DNA of 64,000 bases from Aquimarina spinulae (GCF_943373825.1 NZ_CALSBP010000002.1:1539501-1603500), one strand, 5' to 3'. Positions 8,583-18,597 are shown, counted from the first letter of the stretch. The notes: generated from the sequence alone by a model not told the origin. Translations and numbers: made by a program.

Positions 8583-9521
8583 TTACGTTTGTACTTCTTT
8601 TTGTGTTCGTTTTATTAGTTCGTCTCGTATCCATGCTTCAGATCTATAATCACTTGCTTTTTTACCTCCATCAATATGGTTCCAACCGGGATACATAATC
8701 AAGTATTTTAATTTGTCTGATAATTTTTTTGCTGTCTTCATATCGGCCCAAAGCTCTTTCCATAATAGCAATTGAATTTGCCATAAACTCTCACTATTTA
8801 TACTATCACCCATTAATCCATACACGGGTTTTTCATCATCTAGTTCGACTTGTAGGGTTCCAAAAATTTTATCCCAAATAGAAAAAGTCTCTCCGTAGTT
8901 TGTATCTAAGTATTTATGATTTTTGGCATGATGTACTCTATGCAGAGAAGGAGTTATAAGAATCCACTCTAACCAAGGCTGTCTACCGATTAATTTTTCG
9001 CTCACATGTTCATAAAGTCCGTACAAATTTGCTATTAACTCTATGATAAAAATCATAAATGGATCAAATCCTAATAGAGGAAGCCATAATATGGTATGCG
9101 GCATGTGCAAAAAAATAAGAAATGATCCTCGTACTGCTACCGTTAACTTCATTTCTTCTGCGGTATGATGCACCCCATGGATACACCAAAAGAATCTAAT
9201 TTTATGCCCTATAAAATGCATTACATAAAACATGAAATCATATAAAAAATAGGCCAGTATCCATATATACCATTCATATCCTAAGGTAAATAAGCGGTAT
9301 TCATATCCCCACATCATTATTCCCAAAATCACAATCTTACCCAAAAAAATGTACGGAATCGATTCTAATATATAGGATACGATATTTACTACACCTTCTT
9401 TATGGCTTTCTATTTTCCTGGTTATAAACAGAATAACCCATTCTATAACGACTAGAGTTATAATAACAATTCCAGAAATACTCTGAAATTTATCTAACCA
9501 TATTTGAATTGTTTCGTTCAT
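8583..9521 (-). CDS. Sterol desaturase / fatty acid hydroxylase superfamily protein
   Basis: A 312-aa membrane protein of the di-iron fatty-acid hydroxylase superfamily. Hydrophobic helices occupy the first half; the histidine motifs are visible in order: HFIGHK (HxxxH), HGVHH (HxxHH) and, after further helices, HRVHHAKN. These residues bind the di-iron centre that inserts oxygen into an acyl chain or similar lipid. A cytosolic tail follows the last motif. The gene sits between the second NIS synthetase and the acyltransferase, and its presence in a siderophore operon is unusual. By inference it hydroxylates an acyl group destined for the siderophore. Confidence 0.85.
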   Translation of the reverse strand: MNETIQIWLDKFQSISGIVIITLVVIEWVILFITRKIESHKEGVVNIVSYILESIPYIFLGKIVILGIMMWGYEYRLFTLGYEWYIWILAYFLYDFMFYVMHFIGHKIRFFWCIHGVHHTAEEMKLTVAVRGSFLIFLHMPHTILWLPLLGFDPFMIFIIELIANLYGLYEHVSEKLIGRQPWLEWILITPSLHRVHHAKNHKYLDTNYGETFSIWDKIFGTLQVELDDEKPVYGLMGDSINSESLWQIQLLLWKELWADMKTAKKLSDKLKYLIMYPGWNHIDGGKKASDYRSEAWIRDELIKRTQKEVQT

Positions 9522-9557
9522 GCCTTATTAGAATAAATAGGTTAAACTGGTCTTCTT

Positions 9558-11399
9558 TTATAAGTTACTCACAGCTGTAATCCTTACTTTATTATTACGA
9601 TACTCTGCAATAGGGTTTTTAAGGGTTCCTACTAATTGTAAACTCTCTATAGGGTCTGCCAGATTCAGCATTTGTTTTGTATTGTTTAATTGTAATCTAT
9701 TGAGGCAACATCTATCAAATTCTGATACAAAAAGGTCATATTTCTTGAATTGCGCTTCTAATTCAGGGTGTTTTCGTTGATATGTGTTAATACAATCGGC
9801 AACCAACTCCCAGAATAGTCCATCAGGATACTCACAATATTCTTCAAGTATATCTCCCATAAACCTAAAAAAGCAATCAAACACATCTGTAAAAATTGAA
9901 AGTACTTTCATCTTATCAGAAGTTTCGGTATACAGGCGTTTTACTTCTTCGGGTAAGTTTAATTCAGAATTAAAAACGATTACTTCTTCGGTAATATCTT
10001 TCATCAGTGCCTTTACAGGAGTATGATTCTCCATCACCATAATCAGATTTTCGCCATGTGGCATAAAAACCAACTCATAAGCATAGAAACAGTGTAATAA
10101 CGGACTTAGGTAGCATTGTAGATATTTTTTTAACCAGGTTGCAATATCAAATGAAGAAGCTTGTATCAATTCTGCTAACAATGAAGTATTATCATTATCT
10201 ATATGTAAAAAGGCAGCCATGGTCATTACCTGCTGACCTTCTTTAATCTTAGTCCCAGGAGCTTCTCTCCATAAAGCAGAAAGCATCTTATTACGAGCAT
10301 TTGTCTTACCTAAAACTTCGTAATTAAGGTTTTTATATCCAACAGTAGCAACTTCACCCAACATGGTAAACCCTGTTTTTTTAAGGTATTTATCATCTTT
10401 AAGCAATTCTGTTATCCAAGCAGTGATATGGGGTGTGCTTTGCATATAATATGGAGAAAGACCTCGCATAAACCCCATGTTTAAAATAGATAGTGCTGTT
10501 TTTGTATATAATTTATCAGGAGCCGTTTTATTGTATAATGTTCTTATCGATTGTTGCGCAGAATACTGATCTTCTCCTTTTCCCAGAAACACAAGATCCA
10601 TATTTGCAATATCTGCAGCAAAAATATGAATGATCTTATTATGCCATTGCCAGGGGTGAACGGGTATAAAAACATAGGATTCCATATCCAACCCTAAGTC
10701 TTCTAATGTAATATTAAATTTGGCTATGGTAGCGACACCAAGTTCTCGCCTCATTAGTGATTTATATTCAAATCCTTTTACTGCGGTAAATGTCGCTTTA
10801 TCTTGATGACCAGCCAGCCATATAATCTGAAACGAATTATCGGTTTCGGGGGCATATTTAATGTAATCTTCGGCATCAAAACCTATTCGCCCATTATTAG
10901 CCACAAAACAAGGATGTCCTTCGGTCATTGCATGCTCTATTACCTGAAAGCTACATTGTGCTAATTCTTTTGAAGAGCATTTTTTATTGTGATATTTATA
11001 TGCCGCACCAGATAAGGTACTGGTAATCTCTTCGAGATAGGTAGGCAACATGTCATCAGAAATTCCCAAAGTATTTCTAAATTCTAAAATAAAATGTATG
11101 GCATCTACAGTCACCAGATTTCCATTTCGTCTTTTCATAAGGCTATTTTCATCGATATGCCAATGATCAAGACTTCGTTTTTTAGCTTTAAACTCATAGG
11201 TAATTCCTGGTATATCTGAGACCAAAACAAAATGTCCCCAATATTTTTCCTGATACTGTGGTTTTGGTTGTAAGAGTAATTCGTGTGTAAATTCGCTAAT
11301 TGCTTTCTTAACAAGGGCTCGATTTACTTTTTTCCAAACATCAAGTCTTAGATGATCAAGATTAACTTCTGGTTGGATTACCATATCTAACTTAGCCAT
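9558..11399 (-). CDS. NIS siderophore synthetase (IucA/IucC family), stand-alone
   Basis: A 613-aa ATP-dependent NRPS-independent siderophore synthetase that joins carboxylates to amines or hydroxylamines. Signature segments are present: FVANNGRIGFD, IPVHPWQWHNK (about residue 250), SIRTLYNKTAPDKLYTKTAL, SILNMGFMRGLSP and VFMPHGENLIMVMEN (about residue 450), followed by the C-terminal ferric-reductase-like cysteine region (FDRCCLNRL). It is a close paralogue of the C-terminal 600 residues of the fusion protein at 12026-14485. The reading frame overlaps the upstream GNAT gene by 8 bp. Resemblance to AlcC/DesD suggests assembly of N-hydroxy-N-succinyl diamine units, but substrate cannot be read from sequence. 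Confidence 0.93.
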   Translation of the reverse strand: MAKLDMVIQPEVNLDHLRLDVWKKVNRALVKKAISEFTHELLLQPKPQYQEKYWGHFVLVSDIPGITYEFKAKKRSLDHWHIDENSLMKRRNGNLVTVDAIHFILEFRNTLGISDDMLPTYLEEITSTLSGAAYKYHNKKCSSKELAQCSFQVIEHAMTEGHPCFVANNGRIGFDAEDYIKYAPETDNSFQIIWLAGHQDKATFTAVKGFEYKSLMRRELGVATIAKFNITLEDLGLDMESYVFIPVHPWQWHNKIIHIFAADIANMDLVFLGKGEDQYSAQQSIRTLYNKTAPDKLYTKTALSILNMGFMRGLSPYYMQSTPHITAWITELLKDDKYLKKTGFTMLGEVATVGYKNLNYEVLGKTNARNKMLSALWREAPGTKIKEGQQVMTMAAFLHIDNDNTSLLAELIQASSFDIATWLKKYLQCYLSPLLHCFYAYELVFMPHGENLIMVMENHTPVKALMKDITEEVIVFNSELNLPEEVKRLYTETSDKMKVLSIFTDVFDCFFRFMGDILEEYCEYPDGLFWELVADCINTYQRKHPELEAQFKKYDLFVSEFDRCCLNRLQLNNTKQMLNLADPIESLQLVGTLKNPIAEYRNNKVRITAVSNL

Positions 11400-12015
11400 T
11401 GATTTTATTTTTGTGTACTATATTTTTATTTTCTTCTCGTAAGAGTGCTTTCTTATAATCTTTCCTATCACAAAAAGCTAGTGCTGCTGTTTTATGAGGT
11501 AATTCAATTTCTTTATGATATTGAAACCCTGCTCGTTTATTGAGTACATGAATTTTTTCATTTCTCACATCTGGTTCTACAACAATGCGATTAGTTTGAG
11601 GATCACTAAACAGATATTCGAGAATAGTAGAAAATACATGCCAGGTAAAATTTGGAATCTTTTTTTTGATGGGGCTAACCAAAATATGCATCCCACGGTC
11701 TCTTTTTTCTGCCTTATAATATGCCGAAATAGGATCTTTTACAGCAAGGTAACGTTCCATTAAAAAAATAGGTTGGTTATTTAGTACGCCTATGAAAGCA
11801 TCATGATGATCTGATTCGATTATTTCTTGATACGCAAGTCGTACTTCTTCTAAGGTATGTTCTTGCATACCCCAGTAAGTAGCATAAGACTTAGTAACCC
11901 AATCGTGGATAGTTTCTATATCTTTTTCTTTATCCAAAAGACGTAAATGTATATCTCCTAGTCCTTTAATAGTTCTAGAAAAAACTGTGGTTTGTATGGT
12001 TGCTGCGTTATTCAT
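11392..12015 (-). CDS. GNAT N-hydroxydiamine acyltransferase (AlcB/IucB-like)
   Basis: A 207-aa GNAT-fold acyltransferase. Landmarks are HDWVTKSYATYWGM near the N-terminus, the central DRGMHILVSP strand, and VVEPDVRNEKIHVLNKRAGF in the acyl-CoA binding region, ending in ELPHKTAALAF. The family transfers succinyl or acetyl from CoA to the N-hydroxyl of hydroxydiamines. It parallels the first 200 residues of the fusion protein encoded just upstream, so the locus has two such activities. It starts 10 bp after that gene's stop and overlaps the NIS gene by 8 bp. Confidence 0.88.
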   Translation of the reverse strand: MNNAATIQTTVFSRTIKGLGDIHLRLLDKEKDIETIHDWVTKSYATYWGMQEHTLEEVRLAYQEIIESDHHDAFIGVLNNQPIFLMERYLAVKDPISAYYKAEKRDRGMHILVSPIKKKIPNFTWHVFSTILEYLFSDPQTNRIVVEPDVRNEKIHVLNKRAGFQYHKEIELPHKTAALAFCDRKDYKKALLREENKNIVHKNKING

Positions 12016-12025
12016 AAAAAGGATC

Positions 12026-14485
12026 TTATACTAGAGAGCTGGGTTTTTCTTTTTTAAAAGCAGCAATAGGGTTTTGTAATCGTCCTGCAAACTGAAGTAA
12101 TGCAACAGGATCATCCAGATCAATCATCTGTTTATTGTTGCTTAATTGTAGCCTGTTAAGACACGATAGATGAAATTCTGGCGCAAAAAGATCGTATTGT
12201 TTAAATTTGGTTGCTTTTTCTGGATAGCGTTCCTGGTAATGTTGAATATTTTCTGCTACCAATTGCCAGAAATTCTCTTCAGAATATCCTGCGTGTTCAA
12301 CCAAGATATGAGACATGAATCTAAAAAAACCATCAAAAATATCTGTGAAAATTGATAACAATTTCACATCTTCGGGAACAGGAGCATACATACGTTTCAG
12401 GTACTCTGGCAATTTAACTTTTGGACTAAGAATACAAGCTTCCTCGGTAATATCTTTCATTAATATTTTTACCGGTATGTTATTTTCTAATACCATGATG
12501 ATATTTTCGCCGTGAGGCATAAACACCAAATCAAAATGATAAAAACAGTGTATTAGCGGACTTAGATATGCTTTAAAATAATCGTGTAACCATTCTGAGA
12601 TAGATAGGCCTGAGGCAGCAATAATTTTGGGTAGTAATGCTTCTCCGGTTTGATCAATATGCAGAAAAGCAGCCATTGTGATTGGTTTTTGCCCGTCATC
12701 GATCATACCCATCGGGCTTTCTCTCCATAATGAAGCCAGCATTTTATTATAGTCATTATGTGGCCCAAACTCCTTGAAATATGGATTTACATAGCTAACA
12801 GAACCTATTTCTCCCAGCATTTTAAATCCTGTTTCTTTAATGTATGGATCATTATACAATAATTCTTCTAGCCAAACTGCCATTTTTGGGGCTGTACCCA
12901 AATAATATAAAGGCAATCCTCTCATAAATCCCATATTTAAGATAGAGAGAGCTGTTTTGGTATATAACTTATGGGGATTCGAAATATTAAATAATGTACG
13001 AATCGATTGTTGCGCCAGGTATTGATCAGGACCATAACCCAAGCAAATCAGGTTTCCTTTGGCAATCTCTGGAGAGAATATATTAGCTAATTTATTAAAC
13101 CATTGCCAGGGATGCATCGGAATGAAGTAGTACTCATCTGGATCAAAACCCTTATTTTTTATTACAGTATTAAATGATGAAATTGTATCTGTATCTAATT
13201 CTTGTTCAATTAAGGTTTCATACGGTAAATCCTCGATAGCAGCATATACGGTATTACTTTTATGACCTGCTAACCATATGAGATAAAAAGAATTTCCGGC
13301 TTCAGGAGCATACGATCTATAATCACTACTATCAAATCCTATTCGGCCATTATTAGCCACAAAACCAGGGTGACCTTCCATCATTGATTGCTCGATAGTC
13401 TGAAAATCTGCAGAGACCAAATCTATAGCCAAAGGATTTCTTTTTACATGTTTAAAAGCACTTCCGTACAAGGTGCTAATAATTTCTTCGAGATATACGG
13501 GCATTGCAGTAGTATCAATCCCTAATTTTTCTCTAAACTCTTTGATAAATAAAATAGCATCTAGCCTTACCGATTTTTCGGATTCATATTTCTGAATAGA
13601 AACTTCGCTAATCCATAAATGATGTAATGCCAACTGTTTTCCTCTAAATTCATATCGAATCTCAGGATTATCGGCTTCCAAAGTATACCTATTCCAACCG
13701 TCTCCCAATTTTTCTACTATTCTAGGTTGTATAAGTAACTCATGGCTAAATTCGCATATTGCTTTTTTGATTAGTAAAGTATTTACTTTAACCCATAATT
13801 CTGGTTGTATATGGGATACAGATTGCTGGGGCGAAACGGCGTTGTCTAACGTATTCATTGCACTTCTTTTATGGATTTGTGGAAATAATTTAAGTTGGTT
13901 ATGTTTTTGTCTGGTTAAGAAAGCGAGTTGTGCGGTTTTATGCGGAAGTTCGACAATAGTATCTAGCTGAAAGCCTACACGTTGGCAAATCGAAAACATT
14001 TTTTTATTTCGTATATCGGGCTCTACTATAATTCGATGTATTTTTTCATCCTGAAAAACAAAATTCATGATCGTATCAAACATATACCATGTAAAGTTTT
14101 CAATTTTACCTTCGGATGGTGGTGCTACTATAATATGAATACCACAGTCATTGCTCTGGGCTGGGTAATGCTTCCCGATAAGATCTTGTTGTGGGTGGTA
14201 ACGTTCTAATACAAAAACAGGTTGTTCTCTATATACACCAACAAAAATATCATAATGATCTGGTCGTATTAATTTGGCATATTCGGCTTTTACTTTCTCA
14301 ACCGAACTTTGTTGCATACCCCAGAATAAAGCATAATCCCGATTTACCCAATCGTGTAATACAATACTGTCTGTTTCAACATCAAAATGTCGTATATGAA
14401 TATCACCAAAGTTCTTATATGATGATGAAAACTCATATCCTTCTTTTGCAGATGTTACTAAACCTGTATGTTCTTGTACTGACAT
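12026..14485 (-). CDS. GNAT-NIS synthetase fusion protein
   Basis: An 819-aa bifunctional protein. Residues about 20-200 form an AlcB/IucB-like GNAT (LHDWVNRDYALFWGMQQ, CGIHIIVAPP, VEPDIRNKKMF); residues about 215-819 form an IucA/IucC-type NIS synthetase (FVANNGRIGFD, FIPMHPWQWFNK near residue 460, SIRTLFNISNPHKLYTKTAL, MPHGENIIMVLEN near residue 657). The fusion couples acylation of the hydroxydiamine with its condensation. Together with the separate GNAT and NIS genes just downstream it suggests duplication of the pair, with a fusion or a split event. The two modules could handle different acyl groups, or one may do oligomerisation and the other ring closure; this is inference. Confidence 0.92.
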   Translation of the reverse strand: MSVQEHTGLVTSAKEGYEFSSSYKNFGDIHIRHFDVETDSIVLHDWVNRDYALFWGMQQSSVEKVKAEYAKLIRPDHYDIFVGVYREQPVFVLERYHPQQDLIGKHYPAQSNDCGIHIIVAPPSEGKIENFTWYMFDTIMNFVFQDEKIHRIIVEPDIRNKKMFSICQRVGFQLDTIVELPHKTAQLAFLTRQKHNQLKLFPQIHKRSAMNTLDNAVSPQQSVSHIQPELWVKVNTLLIKKAICEFSHELLIQPRIVEKLGDGWNRYTLEADNPEIRYEFRGKQLALHHLWISEVSIQKYESEKSVRLDAILFIKEFREKLGIDTTAMPVYLEEIISTLYGSAFKHVKRNPLAIDLVSADFQTIEQSMMEGHPGFVANNGRIGFDSSDYRSYAPEAGNSFYLIWLAGHKSNTVYAAIEDLPYETLIEQELDTDTISSFNTVIKNKGFDPDEYYFIPMHPWQWFNKLANIFSPEIAKGNLICLGYGPDQYLAQQSIRTLFNISNPHKLYTKTALSILNMGFMRGLPLYYLGTAPKMAVWLEELLYNDPYIKETGFKMLGEIGSVSYVNPYFKEFGPHNDYNKMLASLWRESPMGMIDDGQKPITMAAFLHIDQTGEALLPKIIAASGLSISEWLHDYFKAYLSPLIHCFYHFDLVFMPHGENIIMVLENNIPVKILMKDITEEACILSPKVKLPEYLKRMYAPVPEDVKLLSIFTDIFDGFFRFMSHILVEHAGYSEENFWQLVAENIQHYQERYPEKATKFKQYDLFAPEFHLSCLNRLQLSNNKQMIDLDDPVALLQFAGRLQNPIAAFKKEKPSSLV

Positions 14486-14494
14486 ATAAAATCT

Positions 14495-15682
14495 TTATGT
14501 TTTTGCTAGATTCTTTGCTTTTGCTCTAATTGTTGTTCTGATAAACATGAAATAGTACATTGCTAGTGTAATGAAAAAACCTGCTAATGCTACTGTAAAT
14601 GGAATTTGTAACCCGTGTTGATCTACCACAATCCCTACCGAAAAAGAAGCTAGTAATACTCCCAGGTTTTGAAAAAAATGAACCTTACTGTAATCGATAG
14701 CATAAGAATTTGGTGAACTAAACTCAAACAGTAATACATCAAAACGTACTACTCCCTGAAAAATCGCCCAACCATAAATGATTCTTCCTACGATCACAAT
14801 GGCCTCAACAGGAAGCCCTTGAAGTATGAGTCCAATCATTCCTAGAAATAATGCTGAAATGATGCTCTTATTTTTATTTTCCGGACTATACTTTGTATTG
14901 ATCCACAGCGCAATTAATGCTACAAAACCAGGTATCGCATATATGCTTCCAGAAATTAATTTACCATCATAATCAGAGAGGCTTTCCCAATATAATGAGA
15001 AAAAAGGGCGGATTAGAAAATCACTAAAATATAAGATCATGGTTACTAACCCAATCTTAAGGATAAAACCTTGGGGAATAATTTTATCCTTAGCATCAAG
15101 AGTCGATTGAGTTTCAATAATTTTATTTGTATCATATTTTTTGCTACGCAGTACATACATGCTTATTCCCATTTGCATAAAATCTCCAGTGGCCATCACC
15201 AGAAAAATATAACTGGCATCAACGAGATCTACGGTCAATCCACCAATCACTGCTCCTAAAATCCCTCCTAGATGTACAACAACAGAGAGCACTCCTATCG
15301 TGCTTGTGTGTTCTTTTTTGGTAATAATTTTTAAGATATAGGGGTATACCAAAAGATAACTTCCTTTAAATAATACCATAATCAAGGATATGATCCAGAA
15401 ATTAACATAAGAGGTGGTCCAATAACAGAATAATGCTAATATTCCTGCTATACATTGCGTATATACCAAAATATTAAGCTCGGACATTTTTTTTGATATA
15501 TATGCCCAAAACGGAAATGCAATCATCACCATAAAGCAAATGGCAGCAAAATAGTACCCTACATATTTGGGATCTGTAATCCCAAAGCGAGCTTCAAAAA
15601 ACTGTGGATAAAAGGGGTGTAGCAAATAATCGCTTACCACCGCTACCAGAGTCATAAGAATAAGGATCTTTTTTAGAGTCAT
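14495..15682 (-). CDS. MFS transporter, probable siderophore exporter
   Basis: A 395-aa membrane protein with about twelve hydrophobic helices and a central cytosolic loop (about residues 190-205), as in major facilitator transporters. The motif KKMSELNILVYT after helix 2 fits the usual MFS loop. It lies 9 bp before the fusion gene's start (operon order) and 52 bp after the monooxygenase stop, entirely inside the biosynthetic operon. Placement suggests export of the finished siderophore across the inner membrane, as for AlcS-type exporters. Uptake of the ferric complex is an alternative. Confidence 0.85.
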   Translation of the reverse strand: MTLKKILILMTLVAVVSDYLLHPFYPQFFEARFGITDPKYVGYYFAAICFMVMIAFPFWAYISKKMSELNILVYTQCIAGILALFCYWTTSYVNFWIISLIMVLFKGSYLLVYPYILKIITKKEHTSTIGVLSVVVHLGGILGAVIGGLTVDLVDASYIFLVMATGDFMQMGISMYVLRSKKYDTNKIIETQSTLDAKDKIIPQGFILKIGLVTMILYFSDFLIRPFFSLYWESLSDYDGKLISGSIYAIPGFVALIALWINTKYSPENKNKSIISALFLGMIGLILQGLPVEAIVIVGRIIYGWAIFQGVVRFDVLLFEFSSPNSYAIDYSKVHFFQNLGVLLASFSVGIVVDQHGLQIPFTVALAGFFITLAMYYFMFIRTTIRAKAKNLAKT

Positions 15683-15734
15683 TGTAGGGTTACAATTTAT
15701 AGACCTTACAGATCTGCAAGGCCTGGTTTATGGT

Positions 15735-17069
15735 TTACCTTAAAACAGGTTTTTCCATACTAATTTCTTCTTCCTGAGTCACTTCAAATTGTTGAAAAGC
15801 AATACGTTTTTCTATCGGATAATACTCTTTTCCTGTTAGTTCTTTAATGATGAAAGAATTGCGATAACAAGCCATTCCTAAATCTGGAGTTACGAATCCG
15901 TGGGTATGTAATTCTACATTTTGCACATAGATGTCCTTACCTTGTTTATCGATACTATAATTGCGATGTACATCATATCGGTTTTTATCATCCCACTTAA
16001 TCCGATCTGCGATACCTTCTATAAATTCTGGTTTCTGATAGGTATAGCCAGTTGCTAGTATCAATGCCTCTGTTTGATGACTGTATCGTTTATCTTGTTC
16101 AATTTGATGTAGTTCAAGATCAAAAGTATCGTGATTTTCATTATACGCTGCGGTGGTCAACTCAGAATTGGTACGTAATGATATCCTAACATCATTAGTC
16201 AACTGCTTGGTATAGATTAGATCATAGATATCTGCAATTAGATCTTGATTAATTCCTTTATAGAGATGTTTTTGATTTTGAATTAAATGATTCTTTTTAC
16301 TCTGTGGCAGGTTATAGAAGTAATCTACATACTCTGGAGAAGTCATCTCTAGAGTTAATTTAGAATATTCTAATGGAAAGAACCTTGGGGATCTGGTAAT
16401 CCAGTTTAATTGATATTCTTTTGTTTCAATCTCTTGCAAAAGATCATAAAAAATCTCTGCTGCACTTTGCCCGCTACCTAATATGGTAATAGATTTTTTG
16501 GATTGTACTACTGTTTTACTCTTTAAATATGATGAAGAGTGAAATGCTTTTCCTTCTAATTGCCTGCAGCATCCCGGAACATAAGGTTGAGTTCCTGTAC
16601 CTAAAACCAATTTTCTTGCCTTGTATATTTTTAAGTCATCGGTCTGTGTACATTTTGAAGTAACAACGTAATACTCTTCTTTTTCATTATATTGTATATG
16701 AGTTACTTCGGTATTAAAAAACAGGTTAGGCAGTTTTTCTATTACCCATTGGCAATATTGATTGTATTCATTGCGAAGTAATAAGAAATTTTCTTTTATA
16801 TAGAAGGAGTACATACGTCCTTGCTTTTTGATATAATTCAAAAAACTAAATGGGCTGGTAGGATCTGCAAGAGTTACCAAATCTGCCATAAACGGAATCT
16901 GTAATGTTGTATCCTGAAGTAACATCCCGGGATGCCAGTCAAACTTAGAACTTTTGTCTAAAAAAACTCCCTCTAGCCCATCAATAGGTTCGGTTAAACA
17001 AGCCAATCCCAGGTTAAAAGGACCAATCCCTACCGCTACAAAATCTATTATTTTAGTATCACTCATCAT
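15735..17069 (-). CDS. Diamine/lysine/ornithine N-monooxygenase
   Basis: A 444-aa flavin-dependent N-hydroxylase of the IucD/PvdA/AlcA family. An FAD-binding GIGPFNLGLA motif is at residues 12-21, an NADPH-binding LGSGQSAAEIF near residue 200, and the LATGY motif near residue 343. The substrate loop LLQDTTLQIPFMADLVTLADP is typical of the family. The enzyme hydroxylates the terminal amine of a diamine or diamino acid. With a decarboxylase immediately upstream (9 bp), a diamine such as cadaverine or putrescine is the likeliest substrate. It makes the hydroxylamine that the GNAT enzymes acylate. Confidence 0.93.
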   Translation of the reverse strand: MMSDTKIIDFVAVGIGPFNLGLACLTEPIDGLEGVFLDKSSKFDWHPGMLLQDTTLQIPFMADLVTLADPTSPFSFLNYIKKQGRMYSFYIKENFLLLRNEYNQYCQWVIEKLPNLFFNTEVTHIQYNEKEEYYVVTSKCTQTDDLKIYKARKLVLGTGTQPYVPGCCRQLEGKAFHSSSYLKSKTVVQSKKSITILGSGQSAAEIFYDLLQEIETKEYQLNWITRSPRFFPLEYSKLTLEMTSPEYVDYFYNLPQSKKNHLIQNQKHLYKGINQDLIADIYDLIYTKQLTNDVRISLRTNSELTTAAYNENHDTFDLELHQIEQDKRYSHQTEALILATGYTYQKPEFIEGIADRIKWDDKNRYDVHRNYSIDKQGKDIYVQNVELHTHGFVTPDLGMACYRNSFIIKELTGKEYYPIEKRIAFQQFEVTQEEEISMEKPVLR

Positions 17070-17078
17070 CGTATTATT

Positions 17079-18581
17079 TTAATTATTTGTGGCATAGATT
17101 AGCCCCTGTTCTTTGATCATTTTAACAACCTCTATCAGATCTTCTTTTGTTGTTCTCGGGTTTAACAAGGTAAATTTTAGGTAGGTTTTACCATTTAGTT
17201 TAGTACTGGCTACAGAAGCTTTACCCGCATTAAAAAGCGTATTTTTAATATATAGATTCACAGTATCCAAGATTTTTTCATCTGATACACCAGGAATCTT
17301 AAACCGAAATACAAGAGTGCTTAATTCTGGTTTGTGCGCTACTTCAAAATAGATATCATCCTTAATGATGTAATAGATTTCTCTGGCCAGGTGGTGTACT
17401 CTTTCTAGAAATCCTCCCAAATTTTTAGCTCCAGTTACTTTTAAAGTAAACCATAGTTTTAAAGCATCAAATCGTCGAGTAGTCTGAATAGATTTCTCAA
17501 TCAAATCTGGATGTTCTTCATCCCTGTTTTCTATAGGATTAAGATAATCTGCGTAGTAAGAAATATATTTAAAATACTTTGTATCTCTAACCAGAAAGGC
17601 ACTAGAGCATACTGGTTGAAACAAAGTTTTATGAAAATCGATTGTCATCGAATCGGCATATTCTACGCCATTAAACATATGTTTATGGGTATCGGTTAGG
17701 ACATAACATCCTCCGTATGCTCCATCTACATGAAACCAGATATTATACTCATTTGCAATTTTAGAGATCGTTTGCAAAGGATCAAAGCTTCCAAAATCTG
17801 TTGTCCCAGCTGTAGCAACTATAGCAATTGGTATATTGCCTCGTTGTTTTTCTTTTTCTATAGCCTGTACCAGAGCATCTACTTTCATTTTCATCTTATC
17901 ATCTGTTTCTACTGGTATTACAGCATCATATCCCATACCTAATAAAGCTGCATTTTTTTTGATACTGAAATGTGCTTTATTTGAACAAAAAATACGAAAC
18001 TTACTAACCTCATCAGACCATCCATTCTCCTTTAAGTTGATTCCATAATGTGTAAATGCATAATGATCTCGAGCCATCAGAAGTGCCTTAAAATTGGATT
18101 GTGTACCCCCGCTGGTAAAAACACCATCTGATTCTGCGGGGAAATTCATTTCATTACAAATCCAACGAATCATCTCTTTTTCTATTAAAGTAGCAGACGT
18201 ACTTTGATCCCAGGTTTCGATCGCTGTGTTAACAGATGAAGCTATTAAATCTCCTACCAATGCTGGTAATAAAACGGGACAATTAAGATGCGCTACATAA
18301 TGAGGATGATGAAAAGAAATGGCATGGTCAAGAAACACATCTTTAATCTCTCGTAATGCCTGATCCAAAGATAAATTAGTTTGTGAATTTACTGAAATTC
18401 CTTCTTTACGAGACTTAAGCATTTCTGCAGATTCTCCACTATAAAAACAGTCATTATCTAAAAAGGTTTTAATATACTGAACAGCTTTTTGTATATATTC
18501 TTCGTATTCATATTTAGAATGAGCATCAAAAAGATAGTCAACCGCGAGGTCAGGTTTAAGGGTAATTTGGGTATCCAACAT
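17079..18581 (-). CDS. PLP-dependent (group II) amino-acid decarboxylase
   Basis: A 500-aa aspartate-aminotransferase-fold decarboxylase. PLP features: FTSGGTQSNFKALL near residue 158, FHVDGAYGGCYVL near 282 (cofactor Asp) and DFHKTLFQP near 313 with the Schiff-base Lys. It resembles DesA-type lysine decarboxylases and diaminobutyrate decarboxylases. As the first gene of the siderophore operon it most likely converts lysine (or ornithine) to cadaverine (or putrescine), the diamine backbone of desferrioxamine-, bisucaberin- or alcaligin-type siderophores. The promoter at 18616-18672 matches that of the receptor. Confidence 0.9.
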   Translation of the reverse strand: MLDTQITLKPDLAVDYLFDAHSKYEYEEYIQKAVQYIKTFLDNDCFYSGESAEMLKSRKEGISVNSQTNLSLDQALREIKDVFLDHAISFHHPHYVAHLNCPVLLPALVGDLIASSVNTAIETWDQSTSATLIEKEMIRWICNEMNFPAESDGVFTSGGTQSNFKALLMARDHYAFTHYGINLKENGWSDEVSKFRIFCSNKAHFSIKKNAALLGMGYDAVIPVETDDKMKMKVDALVQAIEKEKQRGNIPIAIVATAGTTDFGSFDPLQTISKIANEYNIWFHVDGAYGGCYVLTDTHKHMFNGVEYADSMTIDFHKTLFQPVCSSAFLVRDTKYFKYISYYADYLNPIENRDEEHPDLIEKSIQTTRRFDALKLWFTLKVTGAKNLGGFLERVHHLAREIYYIIKDDIYFEVAHKPELSTLVFRFKIPGVSDEKILDTVNLYIKNTLFNAGKASVASTKLNGKTYLKFTLLNPRTTKEDLIEVVKMIKEQGLIYATNN

Positions 18582-18597
18582 TATTATTTTTATTTAA

